DNA of 7,027 bases, from positions 1-7,027 of the forward strand of contig CALAMX010000001.1 in the NCBI GenBank assembly GCA_937925755.1. Direction: 5' to 3'. Positions 6,492-7,027 of the stretch are shown here, one piece after another. Positions within the stretch are counted from its first letter, which is position 1. Every line of letters starts with the position of its first letter. This DNA comes from an uncultured Burkholderiales bacterium. GTDB taxonomy: Bacteria > Pseudomonadota > Gammaproteobacteria > Burkholderiales > Thiobacillaceae. Position numbers and translations under genes: made by a program. The notes below the pieces were generated by a model. That model was not told where the DNA came from and did not search any database. It was given only the letters and a program-made list of their open reading frames with translations.

Positions 6492-7027
6492 ATGGAGCTC
6501 GTCGCCGACAGACCCGCCCGTTACGAAGACCTCTTCGCCCTGCCGGAACATCTGGTGGGCGAGATCCTCAATGGCCGCCTCATCACTCACCCGCGGCCGG
6601 CACCCAGGCATGCGCGTGCTTACTCGCGTCTGGGCGCGGAGCTGGATGGTCCATTCGATCAGGGCCGTGGCGGCCCTGGTGGCTGGTGGATTCTGGATGA
6701 GCCGGAGATCCACATAGGCGGCGACATCGTCGTGCCGGATCTCGCCGGCTGGCGGCGGGAGCGGCTGCCGCGGCTGCCGCAGACGGCATGGTTCGAGCTA
6801 GCACCGGACTGGCTGGCGGAGATCCTGTCGCCGGCGACTGCTCGCCTCGACCGCAGTGAGAAGCTACCGCTTTATGCGCGTTGGGGGGTGGGACATGTCT
6901 GGCTGGTAGACCCCGAGCTGCGCACGCTGGAGGCGTATGAGAACCAGGACGGCCGCTGGGTCCTGATCGCGACGCTGAAGGAGGACGACTGCGTGCAGTT
7001 GCCGCCCTTCGACGCGGTGAGCTTTTC
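6492..7027 (+). CDS. Uma2-family (DUF820) PD-(D/E)XK nuclease-fold protein, partial at right edge
   Basis: The frame is open from the ATG at 6492 to the window end, giving 178 residues without a stop; family members are usually about 180-200 residues, so only a short C-terminal tail is missing. Visible family features are the N-terminal YEDLFALPEHLVGEILNGRLI, a central VVPDLAGW (Asp83), AEILSPATARLDRSEKLPLY (Glu110, Asp120, Lys124) and the GVGHVWLVDP block (132-141). The Asp83 and Glu110 positions fit the restriction-endonuclease-like fold predicted for the family; a biochemical function is not established. The gene starts eight bases after the oxidoreductase stop with a good ribosome binding site, so co-transcription is likely. 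In 178 codons it uses AGA, AGG, ATA and two CTA codons, rarer choices than in its neighbours, a mild hint of separate origin. Uma2 genes often occur in many scattered copies in a genome, so the pairing may be accidental. Confidence 0.88.
   Translation, partial: MELVADRPARYEDLFALPEHLVGEILNGRLITHPRPAPRHARAYSRLGAELDGPFDQGRGGPGGWWILDEPEIHIGGDIVVPDLAGWRRERLPRLPQTAWFELAPDWLAEILSPATARLDRSEKLPLYARWGVGHVWLVDPELRTLEAYENQDGRWVLIATLKEDDCVQLPPFDAVSF

Noticed and set aside
5179..6492. Antisense open frame of 437 codons opposite the Fe-S module
   Set aside because: Typical antisense shadow in GC-rich DNA, with no recognisable domain and no ribosome binding site; the sense strand carries conserved cysteine motifs.

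Overview
The window is about 7 kb of GC-rich, densely coding bacterial chromosome. Gene content (a permease-less PTS phosphorelay of the nitrogen/regulatory type, a very large DUF3683-type flavin/iron-sulfur oxidoreductase and a Uma2-family protein) and codon use suggest a beta- or gammaproteobacterium. A sulfur-oxidising or phototrophic gammaproteobacterium (Chromatiales-like) is a plausible guess, but nothing here, such as an rRNA gene, fixes the lineage. No tRNA, rRNA, CRISPR array, transposase or phage gene was seen.

Layout: the left third (2-2484) is a minus-strand operon, read from right to left: a mannose-family EIIA protein, HPr (ptsH) overlapping it by 14 bases, a 94-base gap holding a tandem heptamer array, then enzyme I (ptsI), whose stop codon lies at the window's left edge. 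Together they form a phosphate chain PEP -> EI His194 -> HPr His15 -> EIIA His9. No sugar permease (EIIB/C/D) is present, so the chain looks regulatory rather than transporting.

A 183-base divergent intergenic region (2485-2667) separates this operon from a plus-strand unit. It carries a reasonable sigma70-like promoter for the rightward gene and an 18-base near-palindrome just upstream of its -35 element.

The right two thirds hold one 1271-residue protein (2668-6483): an N-terminal DUF3683 region, an FAD-binding domain and FAD-oxidase C-terminal domain (GlcD/D-lactate dehydrogenase family), two 4Fe-4S motifs and two CCG cysteine-rich domains (GlcF/HdrB family). It is effectively a whole 2-hydroxyacid dehydrogenase with its electron-transfer module in one chain; its substrate cannot be read from sequence. 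Eight bases after its stop begins a Uma2-family gene that runs off the right edge and is probably co-transcribed.

Most of the content is recognisable. The items most worth a second look are the heptamer array with anti-Shine-Dalgarno-like transcript sequence before ptsI, the size and internal insertion of the oxidoreductase, and the oxidoreductase-Uma2 pairing.
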